From Cryptomeria japonica (lineage: Eukaryota > Streptophyta > Pinopsida > Cupressales > Cupressaceae): a stretch of 60,000 nucleotides of DNA. Location of the stretch: NCBI RefSeq assembly GCF_030272615.1, contig NC_081406.1, forward strand, positions 216,700,997 to 216,760,996. The letters are read 5' to 3'. The notes under the pieces were generated by a model. The model worked only from the letters and a program-made list of their open reading frames with translations. It made no database searches and had not been told where the DNA came from. Below are positions 21,102 through 31,937 of this stretch, piece after piece. The first letter of the stretch is position 1, and the number at the start of each line of letters is the position of its first letter. Position numbers and translations under genes: made by a program.

Positions 21102-21843
21102 TTACATTAGCATAGGAGATTCTCGCCTCCTCTCTTTTGTTACTTCTTCTATATGTTATTCTCATTCTTCTATTTGTTGTCCTTAGTGTTGTCTACTTGA
21201 GGACGATGCAAAGCATTGAGATCTCTTTTGGTCTCTCTCATGTTGACTCAAAAGACACATGTGTTCCCTTCTTCTAGGTGACCTTCCTTGATTGAGGAAT
21301 GAAGAACAATTATGCATACATACATATGATATATATACATGACTTATCATACAACATACTGACCCCGAGGAAAGCGAAGTCACCTCGTGCTTTGTGTCTA
21401 TTATCCTTGGGTTTATCTCACACTTGGGGGCTAAATCTTTGTGATAACGTGGTCCTTTCCCTTCTCATTTCTTATGTGTATCACTACCTTAAAGCAATCA
21501 CCCCCATTGAGGCATGTGCGATCGCTTTAACATAGGGGGGCATACACCCTGTCTATCCCTTCAAGAATACTTGAAAATTTCTTGGCAAACTTAGCTTGGC
21601 CTTGAAAAGTTTTGGTATTTTTCTTGCATGACTCATAGTGAGGGAACCTTACTACTGACAGTCATGGTTCTCCCTTGTGATCTTCCCTTTTACTTTATCA
21701 ATCGAAGTCGTAAGATCCTTAGTCCACTGAGGGCTTGGTGTGTCTTGCCTCCTTGACGTGGTGAAAGTCTTTCAATGTTGTTTCCTTGTACTTTACCGGA
21801 AGTATGAGCGTACGCCTATACTCCCGCTAAAGTGGGGGCTAAA
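21102..21843 (+). mobile_element. G1 3' untranslated region and polypurine tract
   Basis: 742 bp between the gag stop and the 3' LTR, with no pol remnant. Its second half (from about 21560) matches 1-283. It ends with AAAGTGGGGGCTAAA (21829-21843), the plus-strand primer. The small ORFs here are not conserved in G0 and are disregarded. Confidence 0.8.
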
Positions 21844-23131
21844 TGTAGCGTCCTAAAAATGTGACTCTTGCAATTTTGACTGCATTTCGGTCTTCATGAT
21901 GGCGACGCAACATGGAACCTGAATGGAGACCCCAAAACTTGCTCATGACACCAAAAACTGCATTTTTCCAGCACCCTGGCCTGATCCTCCTTGCACCCTA
22001 CTGTCTCAGGAGGTGGGACCAGAGCGCCCAGCGCCCTGGTCCTTCAGGACCAGGGCGCCCAGTGCCCTAGTCCCCCAGGACCATGGCGCCCAGCACCCTG
22101 GTCCCTGGCCCTATTTTGGGCCCGGTCTCCTATGGGACTTTAGGTCTTTTTGTTTGCAAATTGGAAAATATCATTTCTTGGTCGGCCTAAGGTCGGGAAA
22201 ATCAGTCTATCAACCCTAATTGGCAAGTATATAAACTACATTTTCCTCTCCCATTTTGGGTAAGGAGGACATATGTGTACAAGCGTGGAAAAAATATTCA
22301 AACATTCAAACATTCACGCATTTAAGCATTCAAGCATTCTTTCAAGCAATTGGTCATTCCAAGTCTCCATTCAAGGCTAAGTGTTGCATTCAAGACAAGG
22401 ATTCAACCATTGAAGAGGAGATCACATACTACAACATACAACATACAACATACAACATACAACAACATCTATACCTTCGCACATAAGGATACAAACATCC
22501 TTACAACAAGGTATTAGTACTTGTTTTACATTACAATCATTTACATTTATAGCATTTCTCATTTCTTGGTTAATTCCAAAACCGGGGTTTGACCTAAAGG
22601 CAAACCCCTAATCCCTAACCCCCCAATCGTCTTCACTTTTCTGTGTGTAGGTTGCAGGTACGCGGCTGAAATTGAAGATCTGGAATCCTTGTGCAGAGAT
22701 GAATAGATCCCCCTTCGTTTCGTGGATTTTTCGGAGGACCGTGTGCACGCCGGGCGCCATCGTCCAGTCAACTTTTGCTCAAATTTGCAGGACAGTGCCG
22801 TATCGACATTTTACTGCTAATTCCAGGTCCACAGCTTCATCCTATATCCCTATCTTAGTTTATAAGCGAATCTTTTTCACTTTCTATGCGTTCCTAGCTT
22901 AATCATTCTATGCACATTCTTTACAAAAGAGGGTAGCCTTGCTATCTTAACCCTTGAAACTCATTTAGAATCCAATCTTGCATTGTGTGGGATTGGATCT
23001 TGTGGATTTCAACCCCTCTTTTGAATGTAGAGTCTCCCCTAAGTGAAAACCATCAACCCTAGTAACCTCCCTTCTCTCTCCTTGGAGTTGGAAGAGGGGA
23101 GAGCAACTAGGGTTCGATTTTCCACTTTACA
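21844..23131 (+). mobile_element. G1 3' LTR with expanded hairpin repeat
   Basis: 1288 bp, TG...CA. It is about 69 bp longer than the 5' LTR, almost all from two extra 31-bp units in U3 (22016-22104). TATA box at 22228-22235; GGGGTTTG/CAAACCCC hairpin at 22584-22608. Confidence 0.93.
22016..22104. repeat. Three tandem 31-bp GC-rich hairpins in G1 3' LTR
   Basis: Units at 22016-22042, 22047-22073 and 22078-22104 each read as arm, loop CCA, complementary arm. The ideal arms are GGACCAGGGCGC and GCGCCCTGGTCC, with one or two mismatches per copy. The 5' LTR and G0 each have one copy. They lie about 125-215 bp upstream of the TATA box. Confidence 0.9.
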
Positions 23132-23136
23132 TAAGC

Positions 23137-24527
23137 ATTTATAAAATTTGGAAGGCCTGCCCTCTTGAGTTGCCCTTAGGGCACCATTAATGCTGGTGAG
23201 AGGGGAACAACCTAAGTGGGAAATGACTTTATTGCAAAGTATTCCAACCCACTATAATCAAATGTGGAGGTTGATGGAAATCCCCTCCAACAATTTTTCT
23301 CAGTGATTAGTTTTCCCCCATTATATTTAAGATACATAAAGCCTTTGTTCTAAAGGTTGGGAAGCCTCTAGAGGGAGTTTATCACTGAAGACCAAATAAA
23401 ATCCTTACTACAAACCTTAGCATTATAAGCTTTTAATTGAGTTAGTTACCATACATTGGAAATATTATAGTGCAAGGGTGGGGAAGAATCTACCCCCAAG
23501 ATCACTCACCATATATCTCCCAAGATAACTACCCAATTGTGAAGCAGTTAATTTGGGTTAATTTCTAGCAAAAGGCAAAAAAATAGGCACCCCCTAGGGG
23601 GTGACAAGGATGTTTAAGCTGACGGAGTATCGAGACTAGTGGGCTATGATATTGTTAATGACTTTTGAATAAAGAGTCTATCTGAGATGATTTCTTTGTA
23701 ATCTAGATCAGTGAAAATATCGAGGATTTAAAAACATCCTCAAAAGAACATACACTATTTGTTTAGCATAGACAAACTATTATCACTTCTATCTATTGTG
23801 TTTTCAAATCATTTTATTAGAAAATCATCCATCAAAGCACAAAAAAATCATTTCTCAATGTCTTAGCAAAATCATCAAAACAAAGCTGTCAGGATAGTTA
23901 GTGCATAGGAGTAACATCCTAGCACATCTCAACCATCTGATAGCGCATTCCAACCAATAGTTAGATATTTCATCACTCACATTAGCACATGGTTAGTATA
24001 ATACTGGTAAAAACTCATATAGCACTTGCCAACATCACTGTAGCGCATAGGAGCATAAACCTAGCACATCTGAAACATATTATAATGCATTTGTACCAAA
24101 AATTAGCACCTCAAAGGGACATATTAGTGCATAACTGATTCAACAATTGTGTTATCAAACAATATAAAATAGCACATTTGCGATGTAGCATAGCGCATCT
24201 CGACCATTCTATAGCACTTTGGGGACATCCTTTAGTGCATCAGGTTTCTATTCTAGTGCATGATAAAAATTGGCGAAAAAAAGAGAGCAAACCAGTCACC
24301 TTGTGAAATTTTCATCAATAGTTTTGGATACCCTTTTAGGTCCTCTGACAAATCCAACAACAAAATTGCAAAGAAGGATCATAAGTGATAAATTTCCAAA
24401 TCCAACTAAGCACCCTTAGAAAGAGATATGAAATCTTCAACTATCTTAAGATCATATTTCATCCAACAAAATTGAGGAGTATCAAAAACAGTGATTATAG
24501 GTTCCACCATCCAACGAATCCTATCAA
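23137..24527 (+). mobile_element. Element H leader, second segment
   Basis: Resumes the H leader after the G1 TSD. It is non-coding and carries the second TAGCGCAT cluster (about 23899-24263). It ends at the TSD ACCAA (24528-24532) where E2 inserted; the H sequence continues at 45182. Confidence 0.55.
23899..24263 (+). repeat. Cluster of degenerate TAGCGCAT words, part 2
   Basis: About fifteen copies of TAGCGCAT, TAGCACAT or TAGTGCAT spaced roughly 15-45 bp apart, often followed by short phrases such as CTCAACCAT. It is the same word family as 14303-14550, about 1.4 kb further along the same leader once G1 is removed. Confidence 0.7.
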
Positions 24528-24532
24528 ACCAA

Positions 24533-25451
24533 TGTTGGCAATTAACACATTGGATTCATTTTGTTGTCATTGATGGAAATAAGATCAGATAGAAGGCAAC
24601 AAGACTTTATGGAAGTCACAAACCAAAACTAGGAGGTAGATACTGACATTGGAAGTATTCAAGGCTACAACGGCACCCGACATCAGTAATTCAAGGAAGC
24701 CGACATCAAGAAATATTTATTTTAGTAAATCATTTTGTAATTATTGCCGAGGCCAACATTAAATTTTCTTTGTAAATGCATTGTAAGCCAACATAAGGCA
24801 TATCATATGTAATAAGTATATAAGTTAGTCAGCTAGGTCAATATAAAAATAGTAGTGATGATGGTATTATTATGATGTAGAGATAAACATATAGCAGAAC
24901 TGTGAGATGCGAAATATATGTATGGAGATCATTTTTATATGAGAACATTGTATCATGCAATGATATATAGATATCTAGGAAAGCACTCTTGGAAGAGAAG
25001 TAATACCGGTAATAGTTCAAGATTGTGAACCGGTACAGAGCAGAACCAGAACTGGAACTCTATTTGGCATAACAGATGCATTCTTGAGTTCATTTTCAGT
25101 AAATTTACTTTAGCAGGAAGCTTGTAGTCAGTGAGGCTCTTTAGTGATAAGTAGTATGCTCTAGGCAGTATGCATTCCTGTAAGTGCAAGCCCCCATTTA
25201 TGTAATATCTTTGAACATATGGCCAGTGAACTGATATTTTGGGTCACAAATCCCACTGTGGTTTTTCCTCACTGAGGTTTTCCACGTATAAATTCTATGT
25301 TAGGGTGTTCATTTATGTGGATGATGTATTTGGTTCTTGTTATATGCTTATTTGTTTACCGGTACATACACACATGGTTTAGAAATTTGAAAACTGTACA
25401 TTGTGGTAGAACACTAATTCACCCCCCTGTCAGTGTTCTTAGATCCCAACA
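24533..25451 (+). mobile_element. E2 5' LTR
   Basis: 919 bp, TGTTGGCAATTAACAC ... GATCCCAACA. Candidate TATA box TATATAAG at 24817-24824, matched at 44539-44546 in the 3' LTR. Confidence 0.92.
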
Positions 25452-25452
25452 A

Positions 25453-25465
25453 TTGGTATCAAAGC
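25453..25465 (+). promoter_or_regulatory. E2 primer-binding site (initiator Met tRNA type)
   Basis: TTGGTATCAAAGC; one change from the canonical TTGGTATCAGAGC seen intact in E1. Confidence 0.88.
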
Positions 25466-25829
25466 CTGGTACCTCAAAAGAAGTTTAATAGCTTAAGGAA
25501 GATCCTGAAACCAAAATCTTTGAACATGGCTATGGAGAAACAACTTGAGATGGTTCTTGAGGATTATGATGCTGAAAGGATGAAGAAATTGAAATTGCAA
25601 GAAGAATTGAATTCTGCAAATGAATTCATTCTTATCCTATAAGAAAGGTTGTCATCTGCTCAAGCCAAAAGAAAAGAACTTCTACAACAACTGGATGATG
25701 AGGAGAAGAATACTCTTAGGGAATAATGTCAGAAACTAAGTCAAGAAAATATGCTCATGAAGAATGAAATGCAAGATCTGACTATGAGGCTATCAAAAGA
25801 TATCAAGGACAGAAAAAAGAAGGAAGATA
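25466..25829 (+). pseudogene. E2 ORF1, N-terminal coiled coil (first segment)
   Basis: A charged helical protein, EDYDAERMKKLKLQEELNSA and onward, with at least two in-frame stops. It is homologous to E1 ORF1. Copia A inserted at the end of this segment (TSD AGATA, 25825-25829 and 33423-33427); the reading continues at 33423. Confidence 0.65.
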
Positions 25830-27291
25830 TATTGGCATTATAACAGACAAGAGAAGATTGTTGGCATTTCAATAAGGATATTGAGAATGTTGTTGATGAT
25901 TATAGATATAACTGATTAAGGATGTTTACTGTCTTAATAATATTATTTTTTCATTCATGTCAAGAAATTGATTTTCCGATTTAGTAAGATGTTGCCATAT
26001 CTTACGAAGTATGTTTTGAAGAGAATCAAGATGTCAGTAAAAGACACATAAAGAATGTGATGAATAAGGGGAGGAATAAGTTATTCAATGGGCAACTATT
26101 ACTAAGCTAGACAATGATGAGATCATGATGTTTAGATTGTTTTGATATCCTACATATGCTATTGTTTGTAAGGTTAAGTACTATACTATGTTACTGAGAA
26201 AGGAACCTAGTCAGTAAACCCTAAGGTTATCGCTATTGGTTAATGAAGGTGGAATGTCTACTGAGTGAAGTTTAGTATTTACCGAGTTGCAACCGAGTAA
26301 CAACAGAATGCATTGGATGAATACATGCGTTATTTAATGATGGAAGCTAATGAGATGGATATGATTAAATGATTGATACAACGTGTATGAAGTTTGCTAA
26401 GGATCTATGGCAATGGAACATCGGCAGGAAGATCTACAACTCAGATTGAACCACAATACCCTAGCACAAGTTCCAAGAAATGTATGCAAGTTCCAAGGTG
26501 AGGTAAAATGTTTTCAGATTGAAGGATACATTTAACTTGGTCAAGATTGAAGATCTAATGGCTATGATTGATCATGGGAAATGTGATCAAGGAGATTAAG
26601 CAGTTAGCAAACTGTTTATAAATAAAGAACTATTGATAAAAATTGTATGTGGGAAAGTGTAAGCATAGGGATGCTACATAGCGATTACCAAGCACAGAAG
26701 CTTGAAGACCTGTTTGAATAAAAGAGTAAGGAGCCCAGCAGAGGGACAAGATAAGTCCTATGACTAGATTGTATTGAGAAAATAAGAATCTTCTTTAGCA
26801 TTTTAGATGTGAAGTTGCAGATATATTTTATTACTATTATTTATTTGTAAGTGACCGAAAATCTCTTAACCGAGTGGACTTAATAGTCTTATTTGAAAAT
26901 CCTCTAGCAAGGTAACATTCTGATTGAGTGTTTGAAACCCTGTAACATGGTCACTTCTAACAAGGTGAAGATCCTAACAGATCTAAGGGAAATCCCTTAA
27001 TTGGGTCACATCTAGCAATGTGTTTGTAATCTTTAACATGATTTGCTTTTAACTAAGCATACTCTAGAAGAGTATATTTCTTAGTGGGTCCGAAATCCCA
27101 CAGTGGTTTTTCCCTATTTGGGTTTCCAAGTTAAATCTGGTGTTATATGTTTTATGGTGTTATCTGTTTATGAGTTTACATGTTTTACAATTTTGGTTAC
27201 ATATATCTGTTAAAGCTACCGAGGTTGAATCTAGTGAATATATTGAAGATTAAGTTTGTATGATTCATGCCCCCCTCTCATCTTATGAACA
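25830..27291 (+). mobile_element. Copia A 5' LTR
   Basis: 1462 bp, ends TTATGAACA and is followed by ATTGGTATTAGAGC. A possible TATA box TATAAATA lies at 26617-26624, but the 3' LTR has a changed version, so this is weak. Confidence 0.92.
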
Positions 27292-27292
27292 A

Positions 27293-27305
27293 TTGGTATT
27301 AGAGC
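27293..27305 (+). promoter_or_regulatory. Copia A primer-binding site
   Basis: TTGGTATTAGAGC; the Met-tRNA site with one C to T change. Confidence 0.88.
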
Positions 27306-27355
27306 TTTACACTCTGGAAGAAAAGTTTAAAGGTACTTGAGGTAAAGATCTAAAG

Positions 27356-30300
27356 ATGTATAAGAGGGATGCACCGAAGCTGAACAATTCAAGTTTCTCT
27401 ACATGGTAGAAAAGGATGAAGCCGCACCTATCAGGAACTAGAGAATATGTTGTATATTATTTGGAGAATGATTTCATTACACCTAGCACCTATCCATTGA
27501 CAATGGAAGAGATAAAGTCAAAGCAAGAACATATTCAAGCAATGATTGAAATAACATCTGCATTGACTAACTCAAAGTTTAATGATCTAGAAGGTTGCAA
27601 TGATGCCAAGGCAATGTGGGACAAGCTCATATCTGTGTATGGTGGTGATGAACATGTTCAAAGAGCAAAAGTGGACAGTCTAAGAGGACAACTTGAATCT
27701 ATGAGAATGAATGAAGGTGAGAACATAACCTAGTACAATACAAGGTTAAAGGAGATTGTCAATCAAATCAAAGGAGTAGGAGGAACCATTGAAGAGAAGG
27801 ATGTCACAAGTAAGTTATTAAGAACCCTTCTACCTACTTATGCAATCCGAGTCTCTGCAATCAATGAATTGAGGTCTGTACCCAATATGTCAGCTTCTTT
27901 GGATGCTAATATTGGTAGGCTACATGCATTTGAGTTAAGTAACTTTGATAACAGTAGGTCCTCGGTAACTAAAGTTGAGTCTGCATTTAGTTCTTTTCAT
28001 CTTGATGAATTTGATGATTACAATGATAGAAAATATAAGTATTCTGAAGGGAATCACTATGGAGCAAGTGAAAGATTTCACAAAAACATGGAGGAGGTAC
28101 ACAAAATTTATGAAGAAATCAGAAAGAAAGAAGAGTTTGAAGCACTATTAGCTAGAAGGCTACCAAGAGGAAAAGGTAAGTACAAAGGAAAGTTGCCTTT
28201 GAAATGTTTTAACTGTGATAGAATAGGACATATGGCTTCTAATTGTCCTGACAAAGAATCCAGTGAAAAGAGAGATTACCGAGATAAAAGATAGAAATAT
28301 AATCATTACAGAGGACACTGAGACTTCAGAAGAAGAGATAAAAAGACATGTCTAATAGCTAATGAGGAATCTAATGATGATAAATCAGATGAAACTAATA
28401 TAGAGGAAATTGTTTATGTGGCTATCAAAGATGGATCAGATGAAGAAAGGTATGAAGAAAAAGATTTAATATCTCACATAAATAATAATGATTCTTGGAT
28501 CATAGATAGTGGATTCTCACATCACATGACAGGTGATAAACACAAGTTTGTTATATTAGAAGATTATGATGGAGGTTATGTAAGATTTGTTATTGGTGCA
28601 CCATGTCCAATAAGAGGTAAAGGATCTATAACACTTCTTGACAATGCTAAATGTAATGATGTTTATTGGGTTGAAGGTTTGAAATACAATTTGTTGAGTG
28701 TAGCACAGCTAAACAATATAGGATACCAAATAGAGTTTCAGAAAGGAATTGTCAAAGTTCATGACAAGCATAGAAAGTTAGCAGCTACCGGGACATAAAA
28801 AAAAGGTAATACATTTCATCTTGACTCAACTCGGAACAAGTGTCTTTATGCAAAGATAGATGATACTTGGTTATGGCATAAAAGGTTTTGTCATGTAAAT
28901 TTTGGTAATTTGATCAAAATAAGCAAGAATCACAGAGTAAGAGGTCTACCGAGTCTTCAGAAACGTGAGAATGCTATGTGCCGAGGATGCCAGATGGGCA
29001 AGATGAAAAGATCAAGCTTTACAAGTAAGTCCTACACTTCTAAGGGAATTTTAGATCTTGTGCATACTGATCTTTGTGGTCCTATGAAAGTTTAGAGTTA
29101 TTATGGTGATAAGCATTTCATATTATTTGTGGATGATTACTCAAGGATGATATCAGTAATGTTTTTAAAAGAAAAATCAGAAGCTTTTCAAATGTTTAAA
29201 TGGTACAAGGCAAGAGTTGAAAATGAAACAGGAAGACAACTGAAATGTCTTAGATCTGATAGAGAAGGAGAGTTCACCTCCAATAAGTTCAACTTATTCA
29301 GCAATGATCATGGTATAAAAAGACAAGTCTCTACACCAAGAACTCCACAACAAAATGGAATTGCTGAGAGAAGAAATAGATCTATTGTGGATTGTGCCAG
29401 AACTCTGATGATTGAAAAGAAAGTGCCACAAACATTTTGGAGAGAAGCAATAAGCACAATAGTTTACACCCTGAACCGAGTACAACTAAAGAAAGGAACT
29501 TTGAAGACACCATATGAAATCTGGTATCACAAGAAACCTAATGTAAGTCACTTTAAAATATTTGGAAGTAGATGCTATGTTCACAAAGATGACAAAAATG
29601 GTAAGTTTGATCAAAAAAGTGAAGAGGGAACATTTCTTGGTTATTCTTCTAGAAGCAAAGCATTTAAATGTCTAATCAAATCATCTAACAAAATAGTAGA
29701 AAATATAAATGTGAAAATTGATGAGTTTGTAGAAAGAAATGATGAAGGAAACTCCAAAGAACCAAAAGATTATGAAGGATTTGTATATGTTCAACTGAGA
29801 AGTCCTACCGAGAAAACTGCTGAAGAAAATGAAGAGAATATCCAGTTACTGAGTGATGAAGAAGATCATACATAACCTAACAAGCCTATATTAGCCAAAT
29901 ATGTCAAAAGGAATCATGCATCAAGTCAGATTATAGGAGATAAGAATGATCCAGTGATGACAAGGAACAAACTGAGACAAAACACATGTCTGATATCTAA
30001 ATTTGAACCAAGGATAGTGAAAGAGGCATTTAATAGTGAAGATTGGATAAATGCTATGATAGAAGAGATTGATCAAATCAAGAAGAATGACACATGGACA
30101 CTGGTCCCAAGATCGAAGGACAAAAATGTAATCGGTACAAAGTGGATTTTTAGAAACAAACTGAATGAAAAAGGTGAGGTCATTCAAAATAAAGCAAGAC
30201 TAGTTTACAAAGGTTATGCTCAAGAAGAAGGAATTGATTATGGTGAGACTTTTTCACCTGTGGCAAGACTTGAAGGAATAAGAACATTGTTGGCATATAC

Positions 30301-31534
30301 TACTTACAAGCATTTCAATGTATATCAAATGGATGTCAAATCTGCATTTCTGAATGGTATATTAGAAGAAGAAGTTTTTATTGAACAACCTGAAGGATTT
30401 GTTGAAGGAGAGAATAAAGATCAGGTATGTAAACTAAACAAAGCTTTATATGGTCTAAAGCAAGCACCTAGAGCATGGTATGAAAGATTGCACTCTTATT
30501 TAATCAAGGTTGGTTTTATAAGGACAAGTGAAAACAACAATATGTACATGAATTTAATCAAGGTTGGTTTTATAAGGACAAGTGAAAACAACAATATGTA
30601 CATCAAGAAAGATGAGGATGATGGAATATTGATCTCAACCATATTTGTTGATGACATTATATTTTTTGGAAATGACTCTTTATGCAAGAACTTTGGAAAT
30701 GAAATGTGCAAAGAATTTGAGATGTCATTAATCAGTGAAATAAATTATTTTATAGGTCTACATATACTGCAAATGAAAGATGAGATTTTCATTACTCAAT
30801 CCAAGTACATAAAGGAAATCTTGAAGAAATTTGGAATGGAGGATTCAAAACCAGTAAGTACTCATATGACTACCAACTGTAAACTATAAAAGAATGATGA
30901 ATCTACATTTGTTGATGAGACACTTTACCGATCTATGATTGGAAAGTTGCAATATGTTGTTCACAGCAGGCCACATATAGCACATGCAGTAGATACAGTT
31001 GCAAGATTTTCTGCAGATCCCAAGGAAGCACATATGACAACAATCAAGATAATTTTTAGATACTTGAAAGGCACTCAGGATTATGGCTTAGTATATGAAA
31101 AGAGGAATAATTTTGATTTAAAAGTCTATACTGATGTTGATTGGGCAGGGAACATTGATGACAAGAAAAGCACAAGTGGAGGAGCTTTCTTTTTAGGAGA
31201 AAGACTAGTAAGTTGGCTTAGCAAGAAACAAGGATGTATTTCACAGTCAACAACAGAAGCTGAATATGTTGCTGTAGCATTGAATTGTACCAATATAGCA
31301 TGGATCAAACAATTGTTGGAAGGCATAAATGAGAAAGTTACCAAGCCAGTAACTATATTCTGTGATAATACTAGTGCCATTAACATTTCAAAGAATCTTG
31401 TAATGCACTCTAAGACAAAGCACATCTCTATCAAATATCATTATCTTAGAGAAGAATTTCAAGAGAAGAAAGTGGTGTTGGAATATGTTAGCTCAAAGGA
31501 ACAAATAGCAGATATTTTCACCAAGCCACTGTGA
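27356..31534 (+). pseudogene. Copia A gag-pol polyprotein, eight nonsense codons, no frameshift
   Basis: One frame of 1393 codons from ATG 27356 to TGA 31534, broken by stops at 27407, 27731, 28292, 28319, 28796, 29093, 29873 and 30887. Order: gag (UBN2-type), CCHC knuckle CFNCDRIGHMASNC, protease with DSGFSHHMTG (usual A replaced by F), pre-integrase HKRFCH...CRGCQMGK, integrase (HTDLCGP, SDREGEF, QNGIAERRNR: the D, D and E are present), reverse transcriptase ([19 protein letters not shown]), and RNase H (YTDVDWAGN, STTEAEYVA, IADIFTKPL). All Ty1/copia domains are present in the copia order. A 54-bp in-frame duplication adds 18 residues in the reverse transcriptase (30499-30606). It is dead as it stands. 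Confidence 0.95.
30499..30606 (+). repeat. 54-bp in-frame tandem duplication in Copia A reverse transcriptase
   Basis: Units start at 30499 and 30553 (TTTAATCAAGG ... ATGTACAT) and are almost identical, repeating [16 protein letters not shown]. The near-identity suggests the duplication is younger than most decay of the element. Confidence 0.92.
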
Positions 31535-31937
31535 AGGGACAATTTTGAGTACCTCAGAAGTAAGTTAGGGGTCCTACCCCTATCTTCTACTCACTGATCG
31601 AGTTCGGTGAAAGCATCAATTTGATGACTCTAAAGAATACCTTTTAGGAGTTGATGCTGATTTACACACTTTAGGAGGTTTTCTAAAGGTGTGCAGGAAA
31701 TAATAACAGGGAACAGGAATTGAAGATAAAATGCTCTGACTAAGACTGAGTTGATACCAACAGCAAAGGAATTACTTCATATAGGAAGAAATTATGTATT
31801 AGTTTTCTTTTGGCATTGTTGTCAAAGGGAGAGAAGACTAATGAAAGGGGGAGAGCATTTCAGCAATCACAACAATCTGAATTCGAATCTTTTAGGTCAA
31901 ATAAATTTGTTTTGCCATCAATGCCAAAGGGGGAGAT
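31535..31937 (+). mobile_element. Copia A 3' untranslated region with polypurine tracts
   Basis: No ORF of note. Purine blocks GAAAGGGGGAGAG (about 31837-31849) and CAAAGGGGGAGAT (about 31925-31937) precede the LTR; the second is the probable plus-strand primer. Confidence 0.7.

Larger units (their letters stand above)
15276..23131 (+). mobile_element. G1: complete non-autonomous Gypsy-type LTR element
   Basis: A 7856-bp element bounded by TAAGC (15271-15275 and 23132-23136). Its 1219-bp and 1288-bp LTRs start TGTAGCGTCC and end CTTTACA. It has a primer-binding site (16498-16516), one 1141-codon gag-protease ORF and a polypurine tract (21829-21843). There is no reverse transcriptase, RNase H or integrase between the ORF stop and the 3' LTR, so it must rely on enzymes from another element. 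It inserted in the leader of element H. Confidence 0.93.
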
